Below are positions 44,841-54,356 of a stretch of DNA of 64,000 nt, piece by piece. The notes under the pieces were generated by a model, which worked only from the letters and a program-made list of their open reading frames with translations, searched no databases and had not been told where the DNA came from. A program made the position numbers and the translations under genes. The stretch covers positions 1,426,001 to 1,490,000 of the forward strand of contig NZ_CANNBM010000001.1 of the NCBI RefSeq assembly GCF_947502895.1, given 5' to 3'. The DNA is from an uncultured Sulfitobacter sp. (lineage in GTDB: Bacteria > Pseudomonadota > Alphaproteobacteria > Rhodobacterales > Rhodobacteraceae). Numbering within the stretch: position 1 is the stretch's first letter; each line of letters opens with the position of its first letter.

Positions 44841-44884
44841 GGTTGGGGCCTAGTTTGCGTCAGTACCCCACAGAAAGCCCGCAC

Positions 44885-47800
44885 ATGGACCGCAGTCTGT
44901 TCGCCTTCATCTGGAAGTATTCAAAGCGGGAGCAGTTGGTCCTTCTGGCAATCACTCTCCTGACCTTTCCCCTGCTCTTGGCCACGCTGGAGCTGCCCAA
45001 GCGGATTATCAACGATGCAATCAGCGCCGAAGATCTAATGATCACGGCCTTCGGCTATGAGGTAAGCCGTATACAGTTTCTTACTGTGCTGTGCTTTGCC
45101 TATCTGGGCGCGGTGCTGGTGCATGGTTTGCTAAAAATGCGCCTGAACACCATGAAGGGCGTCACCGCCGAGCGTTTGTTGCGCCGCTTCCGCTTTAGTT
45201 TGGTCGACAGGATGATGCGCTTTCCGAAACGCTATTTCCAGAACACCTCGCAGGGGGAGTTGGTAAGCATGGTCACTTCCGAGGCCGAGCCGATGGGGGG
45301 GCTGATGGGCGATTTCATTGCGCAGCCGGTTTTTCAGGCGGGGCAGATGATTATCATCGTTATGTTCCTGTTCATGCAATCGTTCTGGTTCGGGTTGGCA
45401 GGTGTCGCGCTGATCCCCTTGCAGGCCTATGTCATTCCAATGATCCAACGGCAGATCAATCTGTTGAACAAAGAGCGGATCAAGGAGGTTCGCATGCTGG
45501 CCGCCGAGATTGGCGAGACAGCGGCGGGAATTACCGACCTGCGGACCAATGGCGGCTGGCGGTTCCGCTTGGCTGGGTTCACAGAGCGTTTGGGCCGCCT
45601 GTTTGAAATCCGCTTCAAGATATACCAGAAAAAATTCTTTATGAAGTTTCTCAACAACTTCATCACCCAACTGACACCGTTCTTTTTCTATCTGGTGGGC
45701 GGGATACTTGCCATTCGGGGTGAAATTACGGTGGGTGCGCTGGTTGCGGCGCTGGCCGCATACAAGGAGCTGAGCAGCCCGTGGAAAGAGCTGCTGGCCT
45801 ATTACAATCAGACACAGGACATGGCCTTGCGGTGGGAGATCGTGACAGAGCGGTTCGACCCCAGTGGCATGATCGACGAGGCGCTGTTCAAGGGAACCCC
45901 TGATGAGGTTCCGCATCTGAGCGGTGAAATCTGCCTGAAGAACATCACCGTGCGCAATTCGGACGGTGATATTGTGCTGGATGATTTGACGCTGGATATC
46001 CCCAAAGGCGCACAGATCGCGATCAAGACATCATCTGTATCCGAGCGCAGGGCGATTGCGGAACTTCTGACGCGGGAAGTATTGCCTGCCCGTGGCACGC
46101 TGACAATGGGCGGACATGACACTGCTACTTTGCATCAAGCGGTGATTGCTGCGCGCATCGGCTACGTGCAATCGCAGCCCTATTTGTTTCACGGCACCAT
46201 CGGAGACAACCTGCTGATGTCCCTGCGCACCTCACCCAAAACAGTCCTTTGGGACCCTGACAAACGTGACCGCGCGGGCATCGAGGCGCGGCGTGCAGGC
46301 AATAGCATCGACAGCCTCAAGGCTGATTGGCTTGATCCGGAACTGGCCGAGTTGAGCAATATGGATGATGTCCGTGCATGGTGGTTTGAGTTGAGCCGTG
46401 TGATCAATACAGACGAGGGCATTATCCGGGCGATGCTGGGCTCTAGAATGGATCCCGACGATCATATGCATCTGGCGGAGAAGATCGTAGGTCTTCGGGG
46501 CGAGGTTTGCGAGATGTTGAAAGAACGCAAGTTAGAGGGGGCCGTTCACCGTTTTGATCCTGATGCGTTCAACCCGGCTGTTCCGCTTGGCGGTAATCTG
46601 CTGTTTGCAGCGCCGCGGCGCGAAATCAGCCAGATCGGTCTTGCATCAGAAAAGCTGTTTCTCGGGATGATCGCAGAGGAAGGGCTGGCCGAGCAAGCCA
46701 TCGCAATTTCGCAGACCCTGGTTGAAACCCTGCACCAGACCTTTGGGATGGATGGCACAAATCATCCGCTCTTTACTGCGTTGGATATTGAGGAAAGTCT
46801 CTATGAGCAGTTGGTCGAGATTGCAGGCCGACGCCGCAGCCGTGGTGATGGTGCGCTAAGCGAGGATGAGTTTGCGTTGCTGATGACAGTCCCCTTCGCT
46901 TTGACCGCCGAGCAGATCGGCCCCGCCTTTCCCGAAAGCTTCAAACAGGAAATTTTGGGTATTCGAAAGAGCCGCGGCGCGCAACTGCGTGAGTTGGCTA
47001 CGGACATGTTCGTGCCAATCGCGCCAGAAAACTATCTGCCTCGTCTGACCCTTCTGGAAAATCTAATCTATGGCCGGATATCCGGTGTGGCAGGGATGCA
47101 GGCCGATCTGGTGATTGATGCTGTTATGGATGTGCTGAGCGCGAATGATCTGAGCAGTGATGTGGCAGCTATCGTCTTTGACGTACCAACCGCGATCGCA
47201 GGGACAAACCTGCCAACGTCGATCCATGAGCGTGCGGCCTTTACCCGTGCCGGTATCAAGCGCCCCGATATCCTGATTTTTGACCAGACTTTCAACGGTG
47301 GGGACCGCGCGCAAATCCGTGCGCGGTTGGCGGATTTGATGCCTGATACAACGCAGATTTTCCTTGATGACCGTTTCGCGGCGCCCGACAGCTACGACAT
47401 GTTCGTCGAGATCAGCCATGGCCGCATTGACGGTGTTGAAAGCGCCGAGCGTTACGACAGTTCTAGCACTGTATCGGAAGATTTACGGCGTAAGCTGGAT
47501 GTGATCCAGCGTAACACGCTGTTTGCCCCGCTGGAGCCGCGCGCCCAGCGACTGCTGGCATTTGCCGCGCAGTGGTACGATGCGCCGGCAGGTACGCCGA
47601 TTTATCGCAGTAACGATCCCGCTGATGCGACCTATCTGTGTCTGTCCGGCAAGGCCGAGTTGACGTTGCAAGACAAGGACGGGACAGCGCAGCACGTCTC
47701 GACCGTGGAACCGGGGCGCCTGATTGGTGACTTGGCAGTGATCCTGCGGGAGCCGCGGCAGGTCTCGCTGATCGCGCTGGAGGACACACGATTCTTGCGC

Positions 47801-47959
47801 TTTGGGGCGGAGCAGTTTCGCTCGGTTATCGAGAACGACAGTACGGTTTTGATGAGCTTGCTCAAGACGGTTGCGGGGCATTTGACAGGTGCAGCGGAAG
47901 TGATCCGCGATGCGCAAATTGCCATTCCGCGCGATGATGTCAGCGAAGGGGATCACTGA
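44885..47959 (+). CDS. Degenerate ABC transporter-like protein with cyclic nucleotide-binding domain
   Basis: 1024 residues. An exporter-type transmembrane domain of about six helices (1-325) leads to a nucleotide-binding domain whose motifs are eroded. Walker A reads IKTSSVSERRA (Lys replaced by Arg388). The Q-loop is kept (YVQSQ, 427-431). The signature is LPTSIHE (776-782). Walker B keeps Asp800 but the catalytic Glu is Gln801. The switch His is Asp829. Q-loop and signature are about 350 residues apart, roughly four times normal, with repeated NLL/NLI segments. The C-terminus (about 870-1000) is a CRP-type cyclic nucleotide-binding domain (LSGKAELTLQ, GRLIGDLAVILREPRQVSLIAL). ATP hydrolysis is unlikely; ligand-controlled scaffold or channel are options. 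Coupled to the CPBP protease gene by TGATG. Confidence 0.82.
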   Translation: MDRSLFAFIWKYSKREQLVLLAITLLTFPLLLATLELPKRIINDAISAEDLMITAFGYEVSRIQFLTVLCFAYLGAVLVHGLLKMRLNTMKGVTAERLLRRFRFSLVDRMMRFPKRYFQNTSQGELVSMVTSEAEPMGGLMGDFIAQPVFQAGQMIIIVMFLFMQSFWFGLAGVALIPLQAYVIPMIQRQINLLNKERIKEVRMLAAEIGETAAGITDLRTNGGWRFRLAGFTERLGRLFEIRFKIYQKKFFMKFLNNFITQLTPFFFYLVGGILAIRGEITVGALVAALAAYKELSSPWKELLAYYNQTQDMALRWEIVTERFDPSGMIDEALFKGTPDEVPHLSGEICLKNITVRNSDGDIVLDDLTLDIPKGAQIAIKTSSVSERRAIAELLTREVLPARGTLTMGGHDTATLHQAVIAARIGYVQSQPYLFHGTIGDNLLMSLRTSPKTVLWDPDKRDRAGIEARRAGNSIDSLKADWLDPELAELSNMDDVRAWWFELSRVINTDEGIIRAMLGSRMDPDDHMHLAEKIVGLRGEVCEMLKERKLEGAVHRFDPDAFNPAVPLGGNLLFAAPRREISQIGLASEKLFLGMIAEEGLAEQAIAISQTLVETLHQTFGMDGTNHPLFTALDIEESLYEQLVEIAGRRRSRGDGALSEDEFALLMTVPFALTAEQIGPAFPESFKQEILGIRKSRGAQLRELATDMFVPIAPENYLPRLTLLENLIYGRISGVAGMQADLVIDAVMDVLSANDLSSDVAAIVFDVPTAIAGTNLPTSIHERAAFTRAGIKRPDILIFDQTFNGGDRAQIRARLADLMPDTTQIFLDDRFAAPDSYDMFVEISHGRIDGVESAERYDSSSTVSEDLRRKLDVIQRNTLFAPLEPRAQRLLAFAAQWYDAPAGTPIYRSNDPADATYLCLSGKAELTLQDKDGTAQHVSTVEPGRLIGDLAVILREPRQVSLIALEDTRFLRFGAEQFRSVIENDSTVLMSLLKTVAGHLTGAAEVIRDAQIAIPRDDVSEGDH

Positions 47960-48855
47960 TGTTGTGGCGACCTGATTACTCAGCCCATGTGCTCCATACC
48001 GTTGTAGCTGCGAAGCGACCCGAGATCTGGCGGCTCGTGCTGGGTATATCGGTGATGGTGACCTGCTATATCCTCATGGCATTGTTTTATCAGCAGGCCA
48101 TATCGGAACTGACCCGCTACCAGCCCGAGTTTCTGGACGAGCTGATTGCAGGCAGTACGCCGCTTGCGATGTATACGCTGCTGTTGAGCTTTGGACTGAT
48201 CAGTGTGGCAGTGTTTATTGGCGTACGCCTCGTGCACAAACGTGATCCACTCAGCGTGTTCGGCCCTATGATGCTGGCCGTTCCGCAATTTGCCAGAGTA
48301 TTGGGTATACTTGTGATCCTTAGTGCTGCGCTGATGATCCTGCCGCCCTACGGTTTTGGCGGTGAATTGGTGCTAAACCTCGCACCTGGTTTGTGGGCGG
48401 TGTTGTTGCCTTTGTCGCTGCTGGCCGTTTTCGTTCAGATCAGCGCCGAAGAGATTTTTTTCCGTGGATACCTCCAGCAGCAATTGGCCGCGCGCTTTCG
48501 CTCGCCTCTGGTATGGATGGTTTTGCCCTCTGCCGTTTTTGCCTTTGGCCACTACCAACCCGAAGAGGCCGGGGGAAATGCGATGCTTATCGTTGTCTGG
48601 GCCGGACTGTTTGGCATCCTCATGGCTGATCTTACGGCAAGGGCTGGCAGCATCGGACCTGCTATTGCTGTTCATTTTGTGAATAACGTCACAGCCTTGG
48701 TCATCGTCGCACTGCCAGACAGCCTTGGAGGGCTGGCGTTGTGGCATACGCCTTTTGGCATGGCGGACGAGGCGCAATTGCGCGCGTGGATGCCAGTTGA
48801 TTTTGCAATGATGATCGTCAGTTGGCTGGCTGCACGGCTGGCACTGCGGCGCTGA
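47959..48855 (+). CDS. CPBP-family intramembrane glutamic protease
   Basis: 298-residue membrane protein with about eight hydrophobic segments and the full CPBP (Abi/Rce1-like) motif set: SAEEIFFRGYLQQQL (Glu164, Glu165, Arg169), AFGHYQ (His198) and HFVNN (His239, Asn243). Catalysis as a glutamate-type intramembrane protease is therefore plausible. Family members process prenylated proteins, bacteriocin precursors or regulators. The ATG shares a base with the TGA of the degenerate ABC gene, so the two are made together and the ABC-like protein is a candidate partner or substrate. Confidence 0.88.
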   Translation: MLWRPDYSAHVLHTVVAAKRPEIWRLVLGISVMVTCYILMALFYQQAISELTRYQPEFLDELIAGSTPLAMYTLLLSFGLISVAVFIGVRLVHKRDPLSVFGPMMLAVPQFARVLGILVILSAALMILPPYGFGGELVLNLAPGLWAVLLPLSLLAVFVQISAEEIFFRGYLQQQLAARFRSPLVWMVLPSAVFAFGHYQPEEAGGNAMLIVVWAGLFGILMADLTARAGSIGPAIAVHFVNNVTALVIVALPDSLGGLALWHTPFGMADEAQLRAWMPVDFAMMIVSWLAARLALRR

Positions 48856-48916
48856 TTGCAATTCCTGCGACAGCGCCTTATTTGATGGGGGAAACGTAAC
48901 GTAACGAGGCGGCGAC

Positions 48917-49873
48917 ATGAACTGGATCAACAACTACGTCCGACCCCGGATCAATTCGATCTTTTCGCGCCGCGAGACGCCCGAAAATCTTTGGACGAAA
49001 TGCGACGAATGCGGCACGATGCTGTTCCATCGCGAGGTCAGCGATAACCTGAACGTCTGCACCAACTGCAACCACCACATGCACATCAGCCCACGCGCGC
49101 GGTTTGGTGCCTTGTTCGACGGTGGCATTTTCAATGAGGTTAAGGTCCCTGCGCCCACAGTGGACCCCCTGCAATTTCGCGATCAGAAGAAATATCCGGA
49201 CCGTCTGCGTGCGGCTCAGAAAGCGACTGAAGAAAGCGAAGCGATGCTTGTCGCGTCGGGTGAGATCGGACGCACGCCTATCGTTGCCTGTGCTCAGGAC
49301 TTCAGCTTTATGGCAGGCTCTATGGGTATGTATGTGGGTAACGCGATTATCGCCGCCGCAGAAGAAGCAATCAAACTCAAGCGCCCGCTTATCCTTTTCT
49401 CTGCCGCTGGTGGCGCGCGGATGCAGGAGGGCATACTGAGCCTGATGCAGATGCCGCGCACCACGGTGGCTGTGCAAATGCTCAAAGAAGCGAACCTGCC
49501 CTATATCGTTGTCCTGACCCATCCCACCACGGGCGGTGTGACAGCCAGCTATGCGATGCTGGGCGATGTGCATATCGCCGAGCCGAACGCGTTGATCTGT
49601 TTTGCAGGGCCACGAGTGATCGAACAGACAATTCGTGAAAAGCTGCCCGAAGGGTTCCAGCGGGCAGAGTATCTGCTGGAGCATGGTATGCTTGACCGTG
49701 TGACCCCGCGCCCCCAGATGCGCGATGAGCTGATTACGATCACCCGCATGCTGATGGGCCTGCCGCCCGCTGTGCGCGGTGATCTACCGCCGCCGACACT
49801 GGACGAAACCGCGGAAAAAGTAGCGCCTGCTGCTGACGCCGCACCCCATACAAGCGATGCAAAACCCGAATGA
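48917..49873 (+). CDS. accD: Acetyl-CoA carboxylase carboxyltransferase subunit beta
   Basis: Catalyses with AccA the carboxyl transfer from carboxybiotin to acetyl-CoA, the first step in fatty-acid synthesis. 318 residues: N-terminal zinc ribbon with Cys29, Cys32, Cys48 and Cys51 (KCDECGTML, VCTNCNHH), then the crotonase-fold carboxyltransferase with SAAGGARMQEG and HPTTGGVTASYAMLGD. A Pro/Ala-rich C-terminal tail is extra. Stop overlaps the DUF6010 start, and folC follows, as is common for accD-folC. Confidence 0.97.
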   Translation: MNWINNYVRPRINSIFSRRETPENLWTKCDECGTMLFHREVSDNLNVCTNCNHHMHISPRARFGALFDGGIFNEVKVPAPTVDPLQFRDQKKYPDRLRAAQKATEESEAMLVASGEIGRTPIVACAQDFSFMAGSMGMYVGNAIIAAAEEAIKLKRPLILFSAAGGARMQEGILSLMQMPRTTVAVQMLKEANLPYIVVLTHPTTGGVTASYAMLGDVHIAEPNALICFAGPRVIEQTIREKLPEGFQRAEYLLEHGMLDRVTPRPQMRDELITITRMLMGLPPAVRGDLPPPTLDETAEKVAPAADAAPHTSDAKPE

Positions 49874-50271
49874 TCTTGTGGCCCTTTATGATCGGGGGCG
49901 CATCGGGTGCGATCCTGATCTGGTCGCTCTATCGTATCGGCGCTTTGCAAGAGCGGAGCGGCATTGCTGTTCTTCTCGGCGCGATCGCATTTTTCTGGCC
50001 TGTTTTTGCGCTGCAGGCCAATGCCGCCCCGCTGGTAATAGCCTTTCATAGCTTTGTCTTATTGGCTTTTGCTGCAACGGCTGCCTACGGGTTTCGGCAT
50101 AGCGCCGCGCTCCTTGCGGTTGGCATCATCGCTCATGGCGTTTTTGATGCGCTCGTCTATTTTGCAGGGCATCCCGGCCCAACATGGTGGCCTGCTTTTT
50201 GCGGCACGTTGGACATTGTTGCGGGGGTGCTCTTACTTGTGCTTATACGAACCCGCAGAATACCTGCCTGA
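49870..50271 (+). CDS. DUF6010-like small membrane protein
   Basis: 133 residues with four hydrophobic segments. The IIAHGVFDALVYFAGHPGPTWWPAFCGTLDI stretch (His, Asp, His and Cys in a membrane context) resembles DUF6010-type integral membrane proteins; the family name is from recall. Function unknown; the conserved His/Asp/Cys could bind metal. ATG overlaps the accD stop (ATGA), so it is inserted in frame order between accD and folC. Confidence 0.7.
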   Translation: MILWPFMIGGASGAILIWSLYRIGALQERSGIAVLLGAIAFFWPVFALQANAAPLVIAFHSFVLLAFAATAAYGFRHSAALLAVGIIAHGVFDALVYFAGHPGPTWWPAFCGTLDIVAGVLLLVLIRTRRIPA

Positions 50272-50327
50272 CACTCTTTTATCTTGGCATAGATACGTCC
50301 GTCTCGGCCACAAATTACAGGAACACC

Positions 50328-51599
50328 ATGGCAAACACCTCTGACGTTATCCTTGATCGGATGATGGCCCTGCACCCCAAGATTATTGACCTGACACTGG
50401 ACCGGATGCTGCGTCTGCTGGATGCACTTGGCAACCCGCAGGATAGTCTGCCGCCTGTGATCCACATTGCTGGCACCAATGGAAAGGGCTCGACCCAGGC
50501 GATGATCCGCGCGGGACTTGAAGCGGCGGGCAAGACCGTGCACGCTTATACCTCGCCGCACCTTGCCCGATTTCATGAACGGATCAGGCTGGCGGGGGAG
50601 TTGATCTCGGAGGAGGCTCTGACAGGGGTTCTGGATGAGTGTTACGCTGCCAATGGCGGCGAGAACATCACCTATTTTGAGATCACGACATGTGCTGCCT
50701 TGCTGGCTTTTTCGCGGGCACCCGCTGACTATACACTGTTGGAAGTGGGTCTCGGTGGGCGGTTGGACGCGACCAACGTGATCGACGCGCCTGTGGCAAC
50801 TGTGATCACGCCGGTCGACCTCGACCACCAGCAATTTTTGGGTGACACATTGCCCCAGATTGCAGGAGAGAAAGCAGGTATTATCAAGCGCCGCGTGCCT
50901 TGTATCGTCGGGCCACAGCAAGAGGCAGGGCTGGAAGTGATCGAGGCAGTCGCTGCAAAGAACCTTGCCCCCTTAGCGGTCTATGGCCAGCACTGGCAGG
51001 TGAGCCGCGAGGCGGGGCGCATGATCTATCAAGACGAGCAAGGGTTGCTTGATCTGCCACTGCCGAATTTACCCGGATTGCATCAGGTTCAAAACGCAGG
51101 TGGGGCGATTGCAACACTGCGGATGCTGGGGTTTGACACGGCGGCGTGTGAGGGTGCCGTGACGCAGGCGCAGTGGCCTGCACGGATGCAGCGCCTTCGC
51201 CACGGCCCGCTGGTCGAGGCGGCTGGTGGTGCAGAGCTTTGGCTTGATGGGGGGCATAATCCTGCGGCGGGTCACGCGCTGGGCGCAGTTCTGGCCGAGT
51301 TGCCGACGGTGCCGACCTACCTGATCTGCGGCATGCTCAACACAAAAGACATATCAGGCTATCTGCGCCCGCTTGCACCACACGTTACGGCCTTGCACGC
51401 CGTCTCCATTCCGGGTGAGGCGGCCACACTACCCGCCGACACTACGGCCCAAGCGGCACGGGATGCAGGGATCAAATCGGTTGTGTCTGCTGACGTCGCA
51501 ACGGCGCTGGAACACATCGTATCGCAAGACCCTCAGGCACGCGTGCTGATCTGTGGATCATTGTATCTTGCGGGCAACATCTTGCGGAACAACGGATAG
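50328..51599 (+). CDS. folC: Bifunctional folylpolyglutamate / dihydrofolate synthase
   Basis: 423 residues. Mur-ligase fold with P-loop HIAGTNGKGSTQAMIRAGLE, TSPHLARFHERIRL, LLEVGLGGRLDATNV and the C-terminal DGGHNPAAGHALG. Adds glutamate to dihydropteroate (folate synthesis) and to reduced folates. ATG 50328 has AGGAA before it; the frame open further upstream overlaps the DUF6010 gene in another frame and is not coding. Confidence 0.95.
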   Translation: MANTSDVILDRMMALHPKIIDLTLDRMLRLLDALGNPQDSLPPVIHIAGTNGKGSTQAMIRAGLEAAGKTVHAYTSPHLARFHERIRLAGELISEEALTGVLDECYAANGGENITYFEITTCAALLAFSRAPADYTLLEVGLGGRLDATNVIDAPVATVITPVDLDHQQFLGDTLPQIAGEKAGIIKRRVPCIVGPQQEAGLEVIEAVAAKNLAPLAVYGQHWQVSREAGRMIYQDEQGLLDLPLPNLPGLHQVQNAGGAIATLRMLGFDTAACEGAVTQAQWPARMQRLRHGPLVEAAGGAELWLDGGHNPAAGHALGAVLAELPTVPTYLICGMLNTKDISGYLRPLAPHVTALHAVSIPGEAATLPADTTAQAARDAGIKSVVSADVATALEHIVSQDPQARVLICGSLYLAGNILRNNG

Positions 51600-51720
51600 G
51601 GCAACACAAAATGCAGCGCTTCGCGTTGACGCTTGGTCAAGTGACGTAATAAGGGTTTGGAAAAACAAGTAGCGTAAGTCTGCGCGTCAAAACGTTAAAA
51701 CCCGAGGTCCGAGCGATACA

Positions 51721-51921
51721 ATGACACAAAAAATGCCTGACGGGGCTGCCACCCCGAAATCCGTGATTGTGCGACAGCTGATCGTAAGCATGGCTGCCCT
51801 GTGTATTATGGGGCTCGGCGCATGGAGCCTGATGGGCCAGCAAGCGCCTTACCATCCCGAGATTTTTGAAGAAGAAGTCAGCCGGACAGAAGGTAGCGAT
51901 CTAATTCGTATTGCGGACTAG
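51721..51921 (+). CDS. Small single-pass membrane protein
   Basis: 66 residues: basic N-terminus, one hydrophobic helix (about 19-40, LIVSMAALCIMGLGAWSLMG) and an acidic C-terminus (EIFEEEVSRTEGSDLIRIAD), consistent with an inner-membrane protein having its tail in the periplasm. No family recognised. The preceding sequence has AGGTCCGAG but no strong Shine-Dalgarno. It ends 4 nt inside the convergent zapE gene. The 121 bp between folC and this gene hold no feature I can support. Confidence 0.55.
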   Translation: MTQKMPDGAATPKSVIVRQLIVSMAALCIMGLGAWSLMGQQAPYHPEIFEEEVSRTEGSDLIRIAD

Positions 51922-52979
51922 GATTTACCCCAATCTTCACTTTGCATTTCGCGCAAACGCGAGGCTGTGCGCTCGAACTCGAACGTGCCTTCGCCCTCCA
52001 GATACAACATCTCGGGCTGTGCGGCTGCCGAACAGATCAGCCTGACGCGCGCCTCGTAAAGGGCGTCAATCAGAGTTACAAATCGCTTTGCCTCGTTGAA
52101 ATTGCTACGACCGAGGCTGGGTATATCGTCGATCATCAAGACTTTTACGGCTTCAGCCACTGCCAGGAAATCCGCAGGACCAAGGGGTTGGCCGCAAAGG
52201 GCATGAAATTTGGTTCGCGCAATACTGTTGCGGAAGAGTGGCAAAATCACGTCTCGACCTTTGACACGCAGCGTCAATGGCGCCGCTTCGCCTCCCGTCA
52301 GATCATGCCAGACAGCATCCATGGCTTCACGGCTTTCGGCATTGTGGGGGGTGAAATATACAGGGCTTCCCGCAAGGCGGTCCTGACGGTAATCGGTGGG
52401 GCTGACCAATTCATGGATGGTCATCTTTTCTTTGATCAGTTCGATGAACGGCACAAACAAATCGCGGTTTAGCCCGTGTTTATAAAGATCATCGGGGATA
52501 CGGTTTGAAGTGGTTATCACCACAACACCGTCTGCAAATAGCGCCTGAAACAAACGGCCCACGATCATCGCATCCGTGATATCGGTGATCTGCATCTCGT
52601 CAAAAGCCAAGAGCCTCACCGATTTGCTGACCGCTGCGGCGACAGGTGCAATTGCATCATCAACGCCCGTTTTGCGGGCTTCATGCATGGCGGCGTGAAT
52701 TTCTTGCATGAAAGCATGGAAATGCACCCGTCGTGCAGGGACATCCCCTAGCGTCCCCACGAACATATCCATCAGCATGGATTTACCACGCCCGACCCCG
52801 CCCCATAGATACAAGCCCTTGGGCGGTTCTGGCGCTTTGCGAAAGAACCCCTTTTTTACAGGCTCTAACAAGGCAGATCGGATGCGATCAAACTCCGGCA
52901 GGGCGGCCTGTTGGGCAGCATCTGCGCGTAGGGTGCCATCGGCAATCATCTGGTCATAAAGGGCAGTAAAACTGGTCAT
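51918..52979 (-). CDS. zapE: Cell-division ATPase ZapE (AFG1 family)
   Basis: 353 residues. AAA-type P-loop YLWGGVGRGKSMLMDMF, Walker B LAFDEMQITDITDAMIVGRLFQALF, and the AFG1-specific NRIPDDLYKHGLNR and IDDIPSLGRSNFNEAKRFVTLIDALYE. In E. coli ZapE acts on the FtsZ ring under stress; the mitochondrial relative is an envelope protein-quality ATPase. Start ATG 52979 (MTSFTALYDQMIADG); the earlier open frame overlaps the divergent MFS leader. Confidence 0.93.
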   Translation of the reverse strand: MTSFTALYDQMIADGTLRADAAQQAALPEFDRIRSALLEPVKKGFFRKAPEPPKGLYLWGGVGRGKSMLMDMFVGTLGDVPARRVHFHAFMQEIHAAMHEARKTGVDDAIAPVAAAVSKSVRLLAFDEMQITDITDAMIVGRLFQALFADGVVVITTSNRIPDDLYKHGLNRDLFVPFIELIKEKMTIHELVSPTDYRQDRLAGSPVYFTPHNAESREAMDAVWHDLTGGEAAPLTLRVKGRDVILPLFRNSIARTKFHALCGQPLGPADFLAVAEAVKVLMIDDIPSLGRSNFNEAKRFVTLIDALYEARVRLICSAAAQPEMLYLEGEGTFEFERTASRLREMQSEDWGKS

Positions 52980-53090
52980 CCTCTGGTTCCTAATATGCGC
53001 AGAGGCGGTTGGAAAGTGTGTGGATGCAATCTGGCAATTGACGAGAGGACATCGCGGGCGCATCTTGCCGGGGCTGTACCGGAGCCCCCT

Positions 53091-54341
53091 ATGCAAGATG
53101 CCCCCCGTCTCAAGACATCTCTCTTCACGCCTGTCTTGGTTGTTGGGTGCGTTATTATCATGGTTAGTTTTGCCATCCGCGCGTCTTTTGGTGTGTTCCA
53201 GATCCCCATAGCCGAAGAGTTCGGTTGGCTGCGCGCCGAATTCTCGCTGGCGATTGCGATACAGAACCTTGCGTGGGGCATCGGACAGCCGATTTTTGGC
53301 GCGATGGCGGAGAAAATCGGGGACCGCAAGGCGATCATTTTTGGGGCAGTCATCTATGCGGCAGGTCTAATCCTGTCAGCAGGAGCAGAGACGCCAATCG
53401 CGCATCAAACATATGCGTGGCTGGTGGGCTTCGGGATCGCGGGAACGGGCTTTGGCGTGATACTGGCCGTGGTCGGGCGCGCGGCATCGGATGAGAACCG
53501 CTCGATGGCGCTGGCCGTGGTGACTGCGGCGGGCAGTATGGGGCAGATTTTTGGCGCACCTGTTGCCGAATGGATGCTGGGCATGATGGGCTGGCAAATG
53601 GTGTTTGTGATCTTTGCTGCTGTGATCTTGTCAGTGCTGTTGGCTTTGCCTTTCATGCGCGCCCCTGTTCAGGCGAACCGCGCCGAACTGGAGGAGGCGA
53701 TGGGCACGATTTTGTTGCGCGCGTTCAAAGACCCCAGTTACGCGCTGATTTTTCTGGGCTTCTTTTCCTGCGGCTATCAGTTGGCCTTTATTACTGCCCA
53801 TTTCCCCGCTTTCGTGACCGAGATGTGTGGCCCGATCCTTGCTGGTGGGGTGCTGCATATCATGGGCATTACCACCACTTCGGCATTGGGGGCTGTTGCG
53901 ATATCGCTGATTGGTGCAGCAAATGTTGGTGGTACACTGCTGGCGGGTTGGGCAGGCAAACGGTATTCAAAAAAATATCTATTGGCGGGGATATATACGG
54001 GCCGCACAGTTATTGCAGCGCTTTTCATTATGCTGCCGATAACGCCCACAAGCGTGATTGTATTCTCAATTGCGATGGGCTCGCTCTGGCTGGCGACTGT
54101 GCCGCTCACCTCGGGGTTGATCGCGCATATTTACGGGCTGCGGTACATGGGCACGCTCTATGGCATCATCTTTTTCAGCCATCAGCTGGGCAGCTTTGTA
54201 GGCGTCTGGCTGGGCGGGCGGATGTATGATGCTTATGGCACTTATACGACCGTGTGGTGGATTGGCGTTGCTGTCGGTGCGTTTAGCGCGATTGTACATC
54301 TGCCAATCCGTGAACGTCCTGCGCAGCTGGCTGTTGCATAG
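53091..54341 (+). CDS. MFS transporter, monocarboxylate/OFA-like
   Basis: Twelve-helix major facilitator, 416 residues. Features include SFAIRASFGVFQIPIAEEFGW at helix 1 and the R-x-E-F-S-L loop before helix 2, AEKIGDRKAIIFG as the motif-A loop, and RYSKKYLLAGIYTGR in the second half. Layout resembles oxalate/formate or monocarboxylate carriers; substrate unknown. ATG 53091 has GGAGCC upstream. It faces away from zapE and converges with the hydrolase gene. Confidence 0.83.
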   Translation: MQDAPRLKTSLFTPVLVVGCVIIMVSFAIRASFGVFQIPIAEEFGWLRAEFSLAIAIQNLAWGIGQPIFGAMAEKIGDRKAIIFGAVIYAAGLILSAGAETPIAHQTYAWLVGFGIAGTGFGVILAVVGRAASDENRSMALAVVTAAGSMGQIFGAPVAEWMLGMMGWQMVFVIFAAVILSVLLALPFMRAPVQANRAELEEAMGTILLRAFKDPSYALIFLGFFSCGYQLAFITAHFPAFVTEMCGPILAGGVLHIMGITTTSALGAVAISLIGAANVGGTLLAGWAGKRYSKKYLLAGIYTGRTVIAALFIMLPITPTSVIVFSIAMGSLWLATVPLTSGLIAHIYGLRYMGTLYGIIFFSHQLGSFVGVWLGGRMYDAYGTYTTVWWIGVAVGAFSAIVHLPIRERPAQLAVA

Positions 54342-54356
54342 GCGTTACCCGCACAG

